From Chytridium lagenaria (taxonomy: Eukaryota; Chytridiomycota; Chytridiomycetes; Chytridiales; Chytridiaceae), in assembly GCA_025449115.1 (NCBI GenBank), contig JAHLKC010000053.1, forward strand, positions 124,001 to 188,000: a DNA stretch of 64,000 nt, written 5' to 3'. This document shows, in pieces, positions 49,501 through 60,826 of this stretch. A model generated the notes under the pieces. The model worked only from the letters and a program-made list of their open reading frames with translations, was not told the DNA's origin and did not search any database. Position numbers and translations under genes: made by a program. How positions within the stretch are numbered: position 1 is the first letter of the stretch; every line of letters starts with the position of its first letter.

Positions 49501-50310
49501 GTCGGCTGTCGTCTTGAGGATAGGTGGGGCTCCAGCGGTTGTTGAGTTGAGTGAAGCTGGGAAATTGCCGATGATGTCCTTGACGTTGATGACTCCCAAT
49601 CTGACGTTGGGAAGTCTTGCGAGGCGGTTGAAGGTCTTTGCCGAGATGTGTTCAATCGAGATGGGAGCGTTTTCCTTGCAGATCCATCGGTGGCTTGAGA
49701 AGGAGAGCGTGTTGGTGGTCCAATCAATGCGTGGGTTGACGCGAGAGAGCCAGTCTTTTCCGAGGATGACGTCGTATGCGATTGGAGCGGAGACGAAGTC
49801 TTGTTTGGTGGAGTAGAAGTCGATGGAGAGCCCGAGGTTCTTGAAGAGTCGTCCTCTGACTGCTGTAGAGGTAGTTGCTGCTAGTTTGATGTCGAACTTG
49901 TCCTCAGAGGTAGGTGTTGATACCGAGAAGGCGAGGGATTCCTTGACGAAGGAGTGAGTTGCTCCTCCATCAATGAGAATCTTGGCTTGGCGATTGTTGA
50001 GAGTACCTTGAATAACGAGAAGGTTTTCGCTTGAGTCTTGCCTGCGAACATGATGGCTGGCAAGGTAGGTTTCTTGATGAGGTCGTTGAGAGTGGTTTGT
50101 GGAAGGGACGGTCTTGACGGCAGTTTCCACGGAACAGTCGTCAAGTAGTGCGCGCTCGACCTCCGGCGGGTTCAAACCGGAGGGAGCGCGCGGCGCCGAG
50201 TCCTTTTTAGGTCTGCGAGGCCGTCTGCCTCTTGCTGTTGCCGACCGTCGGTTCGAGTTCTGCCTCGGTGTTGTTGCTGCGGGCGTGTTTTGGGCGTCTA
50301 ATTCCTGGGG
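46524..50310 (-). CDS. pol: Retrotransposon pol: protease, reverse transcriptase, RNase H, integrase
   Basis: Read on the minus strand in several frames. Protease: ILIDGGATHSF near 49,950-49,980, with Gly where Ser or Thr is usual after the catalytic Asp. Reverse transcriptase: LVIDYRALN, YFSKLDLASGYHQ, MPFGLANAPATFQ and the YMDD active site at about 48,882-48,893. RNase H: HLYTDWSESAVGSY and FTDHRSLQYI. Integrase: a zinc-finger remnant (RLCDSCQRN), then MDFMGPLP and IISDRDSKF, which carry the first two acidic residues of the D,D,E triad. A C-terminal GPYTIEE (GPY/F module) is followed by a chromodomain-like segment with ALIKWLNHS. Slips lie near 48,834 and 47,735 and at least two more downstream of 47,430; each resumes in good family sequence. 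The stop is at 46,524-46,526. The N-terminal boundary is undefined because pol overlaps gag. Confidence 0.88.
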
Positions 50311-51271
50311 CGTCACAGTCTGCGTACTTGTGGTCATGAGAACGGCAGTAAGTGCACCACCCGTTTGCTCTGTAGGTGGCCTTTTCTTGCTCCGTGAGGC
50401 GTTCCCTTGTAGCGGTCGTGTTGTCGAGTTCCATTGGAGCGGGACCGTTGTTGACGGGTCTTTCTTGGCGTTGGTTGCGAAAATTCCCTTCTCTCCGCCG
50501 ATGATGCTGCGTGTCGGTTTGTCGGTTGCCGCGGGAGTGGTTTCCTTCCCTCCAGTGGAAGTCGTCAAGTCGTTCAGCAGCGCGTTGAAGCCTGGGGAGA
50601 TCATCTTGGATCTGGAAAAGGTCTTCGTTGGTGCGGAGAATGGGCTTGAGACCACGCCGGTACTTGAAGGAGAGGATAACTTCTGGGTAGGTGATGCCGG
50701 ATCCTTCAATGGCGGCGACTAACTCGTTGAATTGCTGAGAATAGAGGGTTGCTGCTCCTTTCTGCTCAATCTTGTCAAGAGATTCGATTGCTTGCTGCAA
50801 GGTGAGTGCCGAAGCAAAACTGTCACGAATCCACTTGCCGTAGTCTTTCCAGGTCATGTTGTGGCGGACTTCTGGGTCGATCCTGCGCCAGTATGTGAGG
50901 GCGAGTCCTTGGAGACCTGTGGAGACCCAGTCGACATAGGTCTTTTGGTTACGGAACCTGGGTTCGTCGTAGTCCCCGAGGAAGTCATAAAGCCTGGCGT
51001 CTTCTGCAGCCTGGTGGAGGTACTCGTCTATGGCGGCTTGAGCCTCGTGAGCGGCTTTCTTGCGGAGATTCCCATCGAAGGAGACTGGCTTGCGGGACGT
51101 GATGCGGAACTCTGGAAGGTGTCGAACGGTTTCTTGGTCGGTGGATTCGGCCATGGAGAGCTTCTCTTGAAGTGCGAGGACTTGTTGCTGGAGGTTGTTG
51201 AACGCGAAGGTAAAATCTTCAGCAGACGTAAACTGATTGAAGGCAGGTTCAGGAGAGCCTTGACGCGACAT
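50207..51271 (-). CDS. gag: Retrotransposon Gag with CCHC zinc knuckle
   Basis: An intact frame of 354 residues, starting ATG 51271, 63 bp inside the 5' LTR boundary. The N-terminal half contains a capsid-like helical region (YVDWVSTGLQGLALTYWRRI, ATLYSQQFNELVAAI). The C-terminus carries one zinc knuckle, CTYCRSHDHKYADC (CX2CX4HX4C), at about 50,310-50,360, for RNA binding. Pol continues in the +1 frame relative to gag and overlaps it, so Gag-Pol would be made by +1 shifting, if the local sequence is correct. Confidence 0.88.
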   Translation of the reverse strand: MSRQGSPEPAFNQFTSAEDFTFAFNNLQQQVLALQEKLSMAESTDQETVRHLPEFRITSRKPVSFDGNLRKKAAHEAQAAIDEYLHQAAEDARLYDFLGDYDEPRFRNQKTYVDWVSTGLQGLALTYWRRIDPEVRHNMTWKDYGKWIRDSFASALTLQQAIESLDKIEQKGAATLYSQQFNELVAAIEGSGITYPEVILSFKYRRGLKPILRTNEDLFQIQDDLPRLQRAAERLDDFHWREGNHSRGNRQTDTQHHRRREGNFRNQRQERPVNNGPAPMELDNTTATRERLTEQEKATYRANGWCTYCRSHDHKYADCDAPGIRRPKHARSNNTEAELEPTVGNSKRQTASQT

Positions 51272-51318
51272 AGCAAGGAGGTGAAAGGTGGGGAAGAAAG
51301 GAGAGGGAGGAAGAAAGA

Positions 51319-51332
51319 AGGAAGTGCTACCA
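51319..51332 (-). other. Primer-binding site, probably initiator tRNA-Met
   Basis: Two bases inside the 5' LTR the coding strand reads TGGTAGCACTTCC. TGGTAGC complements the ...GCUACCA 3' end typical of eukaryotic initiator tRNA-Met. Only about 8-9 bases match the general pattern, so the tRNA identity is inferred. Confidence 0.6.
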
Positions 51333-51334
51333 AA

Positions 51335-51877
51335 TGTGAGAGAATGAGCCTAGCGAGGGCGAGAAGTCAAGAGAGCTTTTGAGCGAAGGGAGTTTTTGTA
51401 AAGAAGTTGTATTCAAAGCAAGATGTCGGAATTACATGAAATAAAGGTAGCCTTTTATAGGCGAGAGAATCGTAAAAGAAGGTTTCTAATCGGAGAATTT
51501 CGTGGAAAAAGAAAACATGATAAAAGGAAAGAAAAACAATAAAGTTCTCGTAAAAGTCTTAAGGAAAGGAAGAAAGTAGTCATGGAAAAGAAAAGGAAAG
51601 ATAGGACGGACTATTCAGAAGACTGATAAAAGAGGTTTTATAACCTTGTATACGTCTTCATCATAATAGCCAAAGTAAGAAAGAAGAAAACAACGTGAAA
51701 TAGAGTTGTAAAAGGAAAGAAAGGAAAGATAAAAGATAGCCGAAAAAGGGAAATGTAAGGAAAAGTAAAGTAATACAGGGGTTCTAAAGGTCGGATTTTT
51801 GGAGAAATGTCGGTCGTACAAGAAGAGAAATGTCGGTAATACAACGAATATCCCGAACGTACGGATTTTCCGTCACA
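51335..51877 (-). repeat. 5' LTR (right copy), 543 bp
   Basis: Same ends and content as 45930-46470; two bases longer through net indels near CCCGAACGTACGG. It would hold the element's promoter, reading leftwards. Confidence 0.95.
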
Positions 51878-51882
51878 AGAAT
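51878..51882. repeat. Target-site duplication, right copy (AGAAT)
   Basis: Directly follows CCGTCACA, the end of the right LTR, and matches 45925-45929. Confidence 0.9.
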
Positions 51883-52558
51883 TTCCACTCGACTTGCCCT
51901 TATATTTCATGAGCTTTGAAGCACCTAATAAATTTTCTTGTTAACCTGTTGTCGTGTGTGAAGTCAAGGAGTGTGGGAGTTTGCGTTTGCCGGAGAAAAT
52001 AGTGTTTGTGTTGACAGGATGCCGGATTGTGAAGACGGTGTGGTAGTAAAGATATTTGAGGCGGAAATGAGGAGCCTAACATTTTAACACATTGTATTTT
52101 CCTGCATCCGAATTAACGGCATTCTAATTCGGCTTCTTATTTCTGTTTGACAACGACGCTAAGCTGTTTGGTTGTCTCCACCAGCAGTCTGCTCGTCTTT
52201 TCTTGCTTGAAGTCCGTGATATGCGAACAAACAGTCGACACAAATTTTGAATATTGCTTGCGCGGATACTCGCACAGATCCTATGATTTTGAGTTCATTC
52301 TTTGGGTTCACGGCTGGTTCCATGATCAGTTGTAGCCTGCAAAATTCAGTCAGTCCGTGTGTGATGAGGCATGCCCACGCAAATGTCTGTTGAACATGGA
52401 TGGGTGATCCTTGAAAAACGTTTGACAATTCCAATTGCAATTGACAATCCTCTCGCATACACTTGGCGTTGGGAGAGGGAGACGACGCCCAACACCTTAA
52501 CCCCCCTGTCCCGTCCTATCCCACGGCACTCTGCTTTACTTAAGTAGCTGTGCAGAAT
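51883..52558. other. Upstream region of CFAP61, formerly next to tRNA-Pro
   Basis: No coding signal beyond chance frames. Removing the transposon would place this sequence directly upstream of the tRNA-Pro gene, so the ancestral tRNA 5' flank begins at 51878. The last ~100 bp presumably contain the CFAP61 leader. Confidence 0.5.
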
Positions 52559-55500
52559 ATGCCAGCTCCCTTCATCAACATCCGTAGGGCGGAGCCTCAT
52601 GATGCGCCCGTCATCATCAAGACACTCACCAGAGACCTTGACACTGGAGATCACATCTCAAGAGACTTGAAGAGAAAGTATGGGGACTATGTGGATATCA
52701 ATGCGTTGATGTAAGATACTTATATCTTATAGTTCTTACCCTTTGAGCTGTTTGCTGCTAAAACGTTTCCTTACTCTACACTTGAAAAAAATAACCTTCA
52801 TCCTTCCCACTCCGTCCTTCTCCAACACCACCCTCACTTTCACTAACCCTGACCATAACCATGACAGCGATACCTCCCCATTAAGTTTCGTTGGCTATGA
52901 CCAAACAAACACCATTCTCCTCGCTTCTGCTCCATCTCAAACGGTCCCCCCATGAACGTCGACAACGCGGAGGCTCAATTGGATACTAACAAACCTCCGG
53001 GGAGTGTGAATGGGTCCATCGCGCAGTAGGCCCAACACGACTTTGCCGGTGTCGAATGGCAATTGGGAAGCTTGGTTGAAGGGGCGATATGAGAGTAAGG
53101 ATATTCATGTGAGTATGGCGCATGGAGGACGTGGGGTTTGAGGGGCAAGTTACAGGATATATCCGTAAAAGACAAGCTATTCCCGTAGCTCGTAGTTTCA
53201 GTGCTTTCAGGCCTGCAAGAACCAATGTCTATATATATATCGGGACTAGGGCACGTCCTAACGACCATAACACTTACCGTGGACTAGTTTATCTACTTCC
53301 ATTTCTTTCTGACTTTTTGCTCGACGTAGCCGAGCATGGTGGTCGATTAATTACTATAAACGCCTCATGTTCTATTATTAATACTACTGTACAAATTAAC
53401 ACTTTACACAAGCACCATTGACCCCATCCCTTCACTCAATTCTAACCCGCTTCTCTTTAATCATCAGATCCATAACACCAAAGTTTCTTTCCTTCTTCGT
53501 AGCCCACCGCGACCATCAAGCTCTGTTCGTCGAATCCGCCCTCACAGCCGCCTTCAACCTCATCCCTACCCTCCGCAACATCTGCTACTTCCTCCCAGAT
53601 ACCTTAACCCTCTTCCCTCCCTTCTCTCTTCCTCGTCACCACAACATCAACTCCCCAGACAACCCCGACAAGAAGGGTTATAATCCCGGAAAACCTCATG
53701 GATATAGGAGGAGAATGAAACATATTGGAGGAGACACTAGAAGCAAATTTTTTAATGAAGTGCCGATAAAGTATGTGAATGCGCCGTTTGCTTTGTATGT
53801 GTGTGCCAGAAGGGATATGGCACCGCCTGTGAAAGTGAGGAGGGCGAGGGTGGAAGATTGTGATGATCTTGCGCCAATGTTTAAAAAACAGAATGTGAGA
53901 TATTTCTTTTTGTTTCCTCTGTTCGATTCTCGTCTTTCGACTTGACGGTTACGTGTTGAGCTTTGATTACTTAAATTCTATTCAGCTCCTTCAAGAACAA
54001 AACGCGGATCACTACCTCGCCGAGCTACTCGAATCCACCTCCGAATCCATCAAAACCCTTGTCGCCGAAGCCGACGGCAACGTTGTCGGTTTCATGAGTC
54101 TCACCAAAGATATTGACCAAGAAGTTATCTCCAAGCTCTTCAACGTTGACGTTTTCGACAATCTCGTCAAAGGTGAGCGTCCTATTCAATTCTTCTCTCC
54201 TAACGTAAAGCCATAGACATCCCTCAAGACCTCATGGAAGAGGTTGAAAAATCCAAATCCTCCCCCTCTCTCCCCTCCCCCCACAGACCCCGTCGATCCT
54301 ATCCAAGCCGCCCTCGACTCCATGACTCCTCAATCCATAGCTCTCGCCAAAGCCTCCGCTGCCGCTGCAGCCAACAAGCCGCTATCGTCGCTGCGCGTGA
54401 TCTCCAACTTCGTCCCAACGTCTTTTGCATCAATCTCTTGTGCATTGAAGAGGCATATGAGAATCAGGCGATTGAGTTTGTCAAGGCTGCTTTTGCTTTG
54501 TATACGGATAAGGATTGGTGTGTGGTCACTGTGCCGACGACTCGCCCGAGATTCCGATGTTGAGGGGCTTTATACCTGTTATGGCTAGAGCGGGAAGATA
54601 CCGTCGTAAGTATCTTTATTTCTGGCTTTTTTATTTTGCTCTTTGTTGGATCCCGGGGCTATAAACGAGCGGATAACGGTGACTTTTCAAAAAAAAAAAA
54701 ATCCGCAAAAAAAAAAAAACGGGGACGAAAGTTTCGATTTCCTTAATAATTCGCGACACATTGACAGCCCTATATTGTTTAAAAAAGCGCTATAATCTCT
54801 TTGTAGCAATCTCAAAGCAATCACAGAAACCATTTTCGGCAAACTTCAATAACGCTTATTATTTAACATTTTATGTATCTCAGCCACTGTCTTTACATCG
54901 CCCACCGTTTTGGCATAAACGAATCCGTCACAGTCCGTCGCGGCCGTGCCCGCGATACCGAACTCGCCGCCGACCTTGTCAAATCCCTTGCAGTCGAAGC
55001 CGAGCTCCTCCGTAAATTCCGCGACTCCCTCGACGAAAGTTCCGTCCCGTCTCAATCCCTACGTAAGCCCCACCCCTATTTACCTCATTAATATCCCCCT
55101 TTTACAGCGTACGCAAGTTACGTTGCCGAATGCAACAACCAAATCATTGGGCGTTGCGGTGCTCGAACGATGCATTGATCCCTCGAGTCTTTGTGATCAA
55201 TTCAATGTAGAAGAGTTTGTGAATTTGAAGGTGTCGACGTTGACTGGGACCGTGTTGTTGAGGCATTTAATTATGAATCCGATTTTTGGACATCAGGCGA
55301 GGGCGTTTCAAGAGGTATTGGATGATCGCTTGTTTCAGCCTAAAGGAGCCAAACGCTGAATGTTTGTAGGAGGTTTTCAGACAGGCGGGGATTCCATGTT
55401 TGCTGTTTGCGGTGGATGAACAGAGTAAAACGGACCCGGCGACGAGGTTGATGGCGTGAAGGAGATGATACCTGTCAAGAGGAGGAGGCAGTTAAGTGTT

Positions 55501-58500
55501 GCTTTTTTTATCTTCTACTTTTCGTCTTTGATATTACGGCCTTGATGAGAGCGTTGTTTCGGAGGGTTGAGGGCATATAAGCTGAAGGAAATGGAGTTTG
55601 GAGGCTTCCAGTTGATGAACGCGGGCTTCCTTTCTTCTTTTTATTGATGTTGAATTTCTCGTGCCTATTTGTCCCTACCGTTTTCCTATATTCATAAACG
55701 CTGATGTTTGTCAACATCTTTTTGCTTTATTTCCCCATTTTTTTTACGCGTTACTTTTGTGTTTCTTAGAGTTAGAGTCCATCAACCCCATTTTTTTCGC
55801 TCTCGTTTCCTGGTCTTTGTTGACGTGTATTTGTTTGTTTTCTACTATATTCGTTGACACGTTTTTTACAGGATTCAATTTAAAGATGGTCTGCGTGATG
55901 GCACCCCTGTCGCTCCTAACCTTCCCTTCAACCTCCAAATCATGTGTCCATCCATGCTCTACGAACCAAAGGTACATTTCCAGGCCTTCATCCTCCTTTC
56001 CCCATTTAATAACCCCCGACCTCCTTTAAAAGATCATCTTAAATACTCGAATCGTCGTGGTAGGTGGATCCGACGTGGGCCTAGCGTTTTTTGGAACGAT
56101 TAGTCTATGTGAGTCTGAAAAGCGTGTGAAGGGGTCTTAGAGATTAATTTTGGTAGAAATCGAATCTGTATTTTGCGCATTTGACCCTGATTTCGAGTGC
56201 GGGGGCACCACCCGTTTCACATGCTGCGGGCTTAGTGTCTGGGTTGTGTTATTCGCCAACAGAGTATGTAGAGCTTTGTTGCTTTTTTTATGTGGTTGAA
56301 GACTTTTCTTTCTTTTCCTTTTTGTTGGTTTTCCTTATCTTCCTTCTCTCTTTTTTTTTTTCGGAAGAATGCTGTGGGTTCTCTTTTTTGGTTGATAACA
56401 GTGTATATATTTAGGTTAAAACAGCTGGGATTGGATCATTACGTGCAAGGTTATCAAGACGACCACAAACGAATTTGACAGAGTCATGAAACGTGTTCGT
56501 CTCCACAACGGTGCGATGGTGCCGTGAGTGTCACCTCTTTCAAACCAACACTAATCAACCGCCTCACAGATACGACTTACCTTTTCGTGACCCCCGGTGT
56601 TCAATTCTTTCATCCCTCTCTCTCTGACGATTTCGCGAAACTTGGGGGAGTGTTTAATCTGAGTCAACGCGATTTTGAGATGGTTGAACGGCGGTTTGAA
56701 AATTGACGAGACGGAATAATAGTGAGGATACGTTTGCGGTGGTGTGAGTGAAACTGTTTTGTTTTTTGTTTTTTGTTTAGGCGAGTGGGGTTTTTTTTTT
56801 TGTTAGAAGAGAGGGGGAGCTTTTATTTTTTCTATGAGGGGGGTGGTAATTTGTGACACTTTTTTTTTATATAAAAAAGGTACGGAAGGGATTTGCAAGC
56901 TTACATGACGATCAATAGTAAGTTTTGTTTTATTTGGGGTTATGAAGGAGATGCGTTTGTTTTTTTGTTTGTTTTTTTTTTTTAGCGCGTGTATTGACAT
57001 GGTGTTTAGCTATGATCCAGAAAGGCGTTCCACCAGGCTGGATCGCACTTGTCCTTCCCCCTCATAAAAACACAACTGGTGCGTTTGATAATTCCGTTGT
57101 CGAAAAAAGGTAGTCTTCACAAAAAAAACTTTATCCATAACATTTTTACCACTGCTAAGGTTCATGAAAAACTGAAATCCCTCGGCGTTCACCTGTTTGA
57201 TAATTTCAAAATTGTGAATTGGGAATCACACATGCATAGCGTTACATCTGTCTCCATATGGGTATGTCCTGGTTTCGTCCAAACCCTGGTGACCGATATT
57301 TTTTTTTAGAGCAAGGAAAGCAAAACCGAACTTGTTCTTAAACCTGTTGATATTGTGCTTTACGCGGATGAAAAAAGCGTGGACCCTGAAACATTTCGAT
57401 CCATCAATGACAGTTGTCTTGTGTTTGATGGACGGTTGGTCATTGATAAGTATTTTAGAACGCAGGATCCGTATATGTGAGTGGTTACTTTTTTTATTTT
57501 TTGTGATGAATTTCGTTGGTAATGACATTTTGGGGTAGTTATGCTGCTGGGAGTATTACGAAATATTCGAGCAAATATCAGACGAAATGGGCACATGGAC
57601 ATTACGATTCAAAGGAGGTCGGTATAAGGTAACCCCTAACCTTCTACTAAAGTTGATAAACATTCTATTCATACCTTCCTCGTCATCGACACTCTCGTGT
57701 CATTCAAACATCTCATCTCTCTTTCCCATTAACACACTCATTTGTCCCACAGCTCGCCGACACCATCCTCTCCCTCATCGACCCATGTCCCCCCCACCAG
57801 ACCTCGAAGAAAACACCACCCTCCTTCGTTTCACCTCCTCCAAAAAAATCTCCGCCAAACTCCCCACCAACCTCAATTACTTTCATTTCGATCAACCCCG
57901 TCTCCCCTCTCACACCCTCGAGTATCGCCAAAAACGACCAGACTATGTAAGACCCCCACACTCCCCTCAATCTCTTTGTATTGATTATTTGCACAGGTCG
58001 AGATCTCGTCATTGATGATGAGAAAATGGGTATTTCAGAATTCATGTGGATACGTTTGGGTATATAAGGAGTTTGACTTATCTGGGGACACGCGGGGTAC
58101 CAATGGATAATTATTGTGTTTCTATGGGTTGCATGAACGGTACCTTAATTGTCTGGTTTCGCGGTTTGACGAAGGCATCATCACCGATTTCGTGGCGTAA
58201 GTAAAACATCCACGCCCCCGTATCCCGGAAACCTGGTTTTTTGTCCCTCTCCCTTTCTCAATTCTGGGTATACGTGTACTGTCATTTAGTCAGTGTGCTT
58301 TCTGGTAATAACGCGTTTTGCAGATTTTTCGCCGAGACTGGGCCCTCCCATCTTCCACGACCGATTCCTCGACTACATTGAAGAATCCCGTAAAGAAATC
58401 CTCGACACGCACAGCAGCGCCGTCGACGATCTTACATTTAAACTCCTTGATCTCGCGACATCCCCAGACGTACCGGTAAAAAAACCACATTAATCCTTCC

Positions 58501-58675
58501 CCCCCTCATAACATTATTTTAGATTGAAGATGAAGAACGCGTGGATATCTATCGAAAGTTCACGCAGAGCGAGGATCGGAAGAAATGGGATGATAAGATT
58601 TTCGAGTTTGTGAATGCTACGCAGGTGTTCAAGTCGTTTCTTGATGTGGTTTTCCAGAAGAAGAGCTTCGGGTAG
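52559..58675 (+). CDS. CFAP61: CFAP61, radial-spoke-base (CSC) axonemal protein
   Basis: Exon 1 is 52559-52710 (MPAPFINIRRAEPHDAPVI); the last exon is 58523-58675 ending KSFLDVVFQKKSFG. At least twelve introns are visible. Recognisable CFAP61 features in order: NWEAWLKGRYESKDI; FLSFFVAHRDHQALFVESAL; KVRRARVEDCDDLAPMF and YLAELLES with VAEADGNVVGFMSL (N-acetyltransferase-like fold); NVFCINLLCIEEAYENQAIE; a second such unit with HLIMNPIFGHQARAFQE; the Rossmann-like TRIVVVGGSDVGLAF; YLFVTPGVQ; VDPETFRSINDSCLVFDGRL; a C-terminal HDRFLDYIEESRKEI. In Chlamydomonas FAP61 belongs to the calmodulin- and spoke-associated complex at the bases of radial spokes, and human CFAP61 loss causes sperm-flagellum defects. 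Frame slips occur at several points (near 54,250, 55,450, 56,080, 56,580 and 58,330), with family sequence resuming after each. A T-poor, A-rich insertion with two A runs sits in the intron near 54,690. Confidence 0.88.
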
Positions 58676-59283
58676 AGGAGTGTTTTTTTCTGTATAGTTT
58701 TTTGGTTTAATGGTTTGGTAGAATAAAAATGGACGTTTTTTGTTGTTCTTTTGTTGTGGTCGTGGATACCGGATGATTATGGTTGATTTAGATTGCATTT
58801 GAGAGATGCAGTTAAACGGAGGTCTTTTTTAGTTTTAATTCAACGTGGGGAATGACCGGGATGTTGTCATGGATGCAAGATCCGATTGGTGATGAAGAAA
58901 CAGGTTGGAATGGGCAGGTCGGATAGGACCGGCAGCTTGGTTTCTTTGGTGTAACCGCAGTACCTAGAATAAAAACAACGAAGGGCGGTTGGGAAGCATT
59001 GTACCAGTCGGTTTTGGGCTCAAAAGGTTAGTGGAATATGAGAGGGGGAGGGGGTTATAGGAGGTGGGGTGATGGAGGTGGATGGATGGTGGTATGATGG
59101 AATGGACGGGTGGATGACGGGTTAATGTTGGGTTTGACATTTTTTGAGGGATTATTTGTGCATGACACACACACCATCATTTTGCTATAACCATTTCACA
59201 GACACACTCCAGCCGTACTCCATCTATCAATCCATCGCTCCATCCATCCATTCAACACCACCACCAACAATAACAAGAAATCA
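58676..59283. other. Intergenic spacer
   Basis: Between CFAP61 and the monooxygenase, both plus strand. Contains GGTGGATGGATGGTGG-type simple repeats near 59,080-59,100 and CCATCxATC repeats near 59,220-59,250. No gene seen. Confidence 0.6.
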
Positions 59284-60826
59284 ATGCCCCTCCGCGTTCC
59301 CATCATAGGCGCTGGCACAGTTGGTCCCATCATTGCCCTCCTCCTCAAGAAAGCTGGCCATCAACCGTCCTCTACGACCACATTGCTGCAGCTGGTGATG
59401 TGGGTGGTGGCATCAACTTTGCTGTGAATGGATTGAGGGTCATTCAAGAGCTTGGGTTCTTGGACGAATTCAAGAAAGAAGGTCAGGAGGGAGAAGTTGT
59501 TACAGGTGTTGATTATATGTTTAGGAACGCCGATGATAAAGACTTTGGTGAAAAAGTTGGATGGGAGAAGGATTACAGAGTTTTCGGGAGAGGCGATTGC
59601 GGAGAAATATGGGATTCATAACGTTGGTGAGTAGCTTATTTATGTATATGTACATTCGTATTTTGTCCAGTTTCTCGTTCTTTTGTTCGTATTGACTTTA
59701 TTCAATAAAAATAATGAATAGGGATTCGTCGAAGCCGTATGCACAAACTCTTTCTCTCAAAAGCTCAAGAAGCCAACATCCCCATCCATCTCAACAAAAA
59801 CCTCACCTCCATTGTCCAACCCTCCTCCTCCACCTCCCTCGGCGTCACCGCTCATTTCACAGACGGTACCCAAGCCGATGGTGACATCCTCATTGGCGCC
59901 GACGGTCTCAATTCCATCACCCGCTCCGCCGTATTCGGTACCAACGAACCCGCCCCGCGTTTTACCGGCATCGAAGCCATCATCGGGATCTCCACGACAC
60001 CTAACAATGCCGTCACCCAGATTCTTCAGGGCGGTGGGAAGCAGTTTGGAATGTATGGGATCGGGAGGGATGAGGTGGTGTGGTTTGTGGGGTATCAGCA
60101 GATGCAGGAGAATCTGGTCAAGGAGAGTTGGGAGGGGGGGAGAGGGGGTGGCGAAGCGGGAGGCCAAGAATTTGGCAGAATTGTTTAGGGAGTGGGGAGT
60201 CGAGGAGAGTTTTGCAGAGGTTGTGGAGAGGTCGAGCCGGGTTATTCGGTATGGCATTTTTGATAGGGAGCCGAGAAAGCCTTGGTCAAAGGGTAATGTG
60301 GTTTTGATAGGTGATGCTGGTGAGTTTTTTTGTTTTTTGTTTTTTCCCCCGTATTATTTGGTAGTCTTTGTGGATGCGTCTGTAATCTTTTCTATAATTT
60401 TTCAATCTAAATAATCAACTACTTACGATACTATTGTAAAGCCCACCCTATGCCCCCTCACCTTGGCCAAGGCGGCAACACCGCTCTAGAAGACAGCGGC
60501 GTCCTTAGCCACCTCATCACACGTCTCCACCCCTCCACCTCCACCACCACTCCAACGTCTCTCTCCGACGCGCTTTTGATATCTACGAAAACATGCGAGC
60601 AAAACGAACCAGCGATATAACCAAGTCTGCACGAGAGCTTGGGAAGATCAATTCGTTGGAATCGCCATTGTTGTGCTCGCTGAGGGATGCGGCGATCAGT
60701 ATGACGGTGTGGATGAACGGAGGGGTGCCGCCTTTAGATGCTATGTATGGGTACAAGTGTAAGGAGGAGGTGGAGAAGGCGTTAAAGAAGGAGGAGGAGG
60801 AGAAGGACGGGAAGGTCAAGATTTGA
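59284..60826 (+). CDS. FAD-dependent (group A flavoprotein) monooxygenase
   Basis: ATG 59284 opens MPLRVPIIGAGTVGPIIAL, the GxGxxG dinucleotide-binding loop. Later come ILIGADGLNSITRS (DG motif) and, across an intron (about 60,318-60,441), VVLIGDA then AHPMPPHLGQGGNTALED, the GD motif that contacts the FAD ribityl chain. This set defines p-hydroxybenzoate hydroxylase-like monooxygenases, which use NAD(P)H and O2 to hydroxylate small aromatic or other substrates; the substrate cannot be told. A first intron lies at about 59,630-59,720. Frame slips are needed near 59,365, 59,585 (T run), 60,140 (G runs) and 60,565. Expected length is about 430 residues, normal for the family. With four slips a pseudogene is possible, but the intact splice sites and motifs between them argue for sequence error. 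Confidence 0.8.

Larger units (their letters stand above)
45930..51877 (-). mobile_element. Full-length Ty3/gypsy LTR retrotransposon, 5,948 bp
   Basis: Bounded by near-identical LTRs with TG...CA ends and a 5-bp target duplication AGAAT. Coding strand is minus, so the right LTR is the 5' LTR. Order is LTR, tRNA primer site, gag with a zinc knuckle, protease, reverse transcriptase, RNase H, integrase, polypurine tract, LTR. Integrase following RNase H defines Ty3/gypsy (Metaviridae) order. LTRs differ by one substitution and six one-base indels, which implies recent insertion. Several frame slips in pol could be real inactivation or sequencing indels. The element's 3' LTR abuts the upstream flank of tRNA-Pro, and both are transcribed in the same direction. 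Confidence 0.95.

Noticed and set aside
45930..51877. Retrotransposon as a decayed, old copy
   Set aside because: LTRs differ by only one substitution and the target duplication is perfect; the pol slips are like those in cellular genes here.
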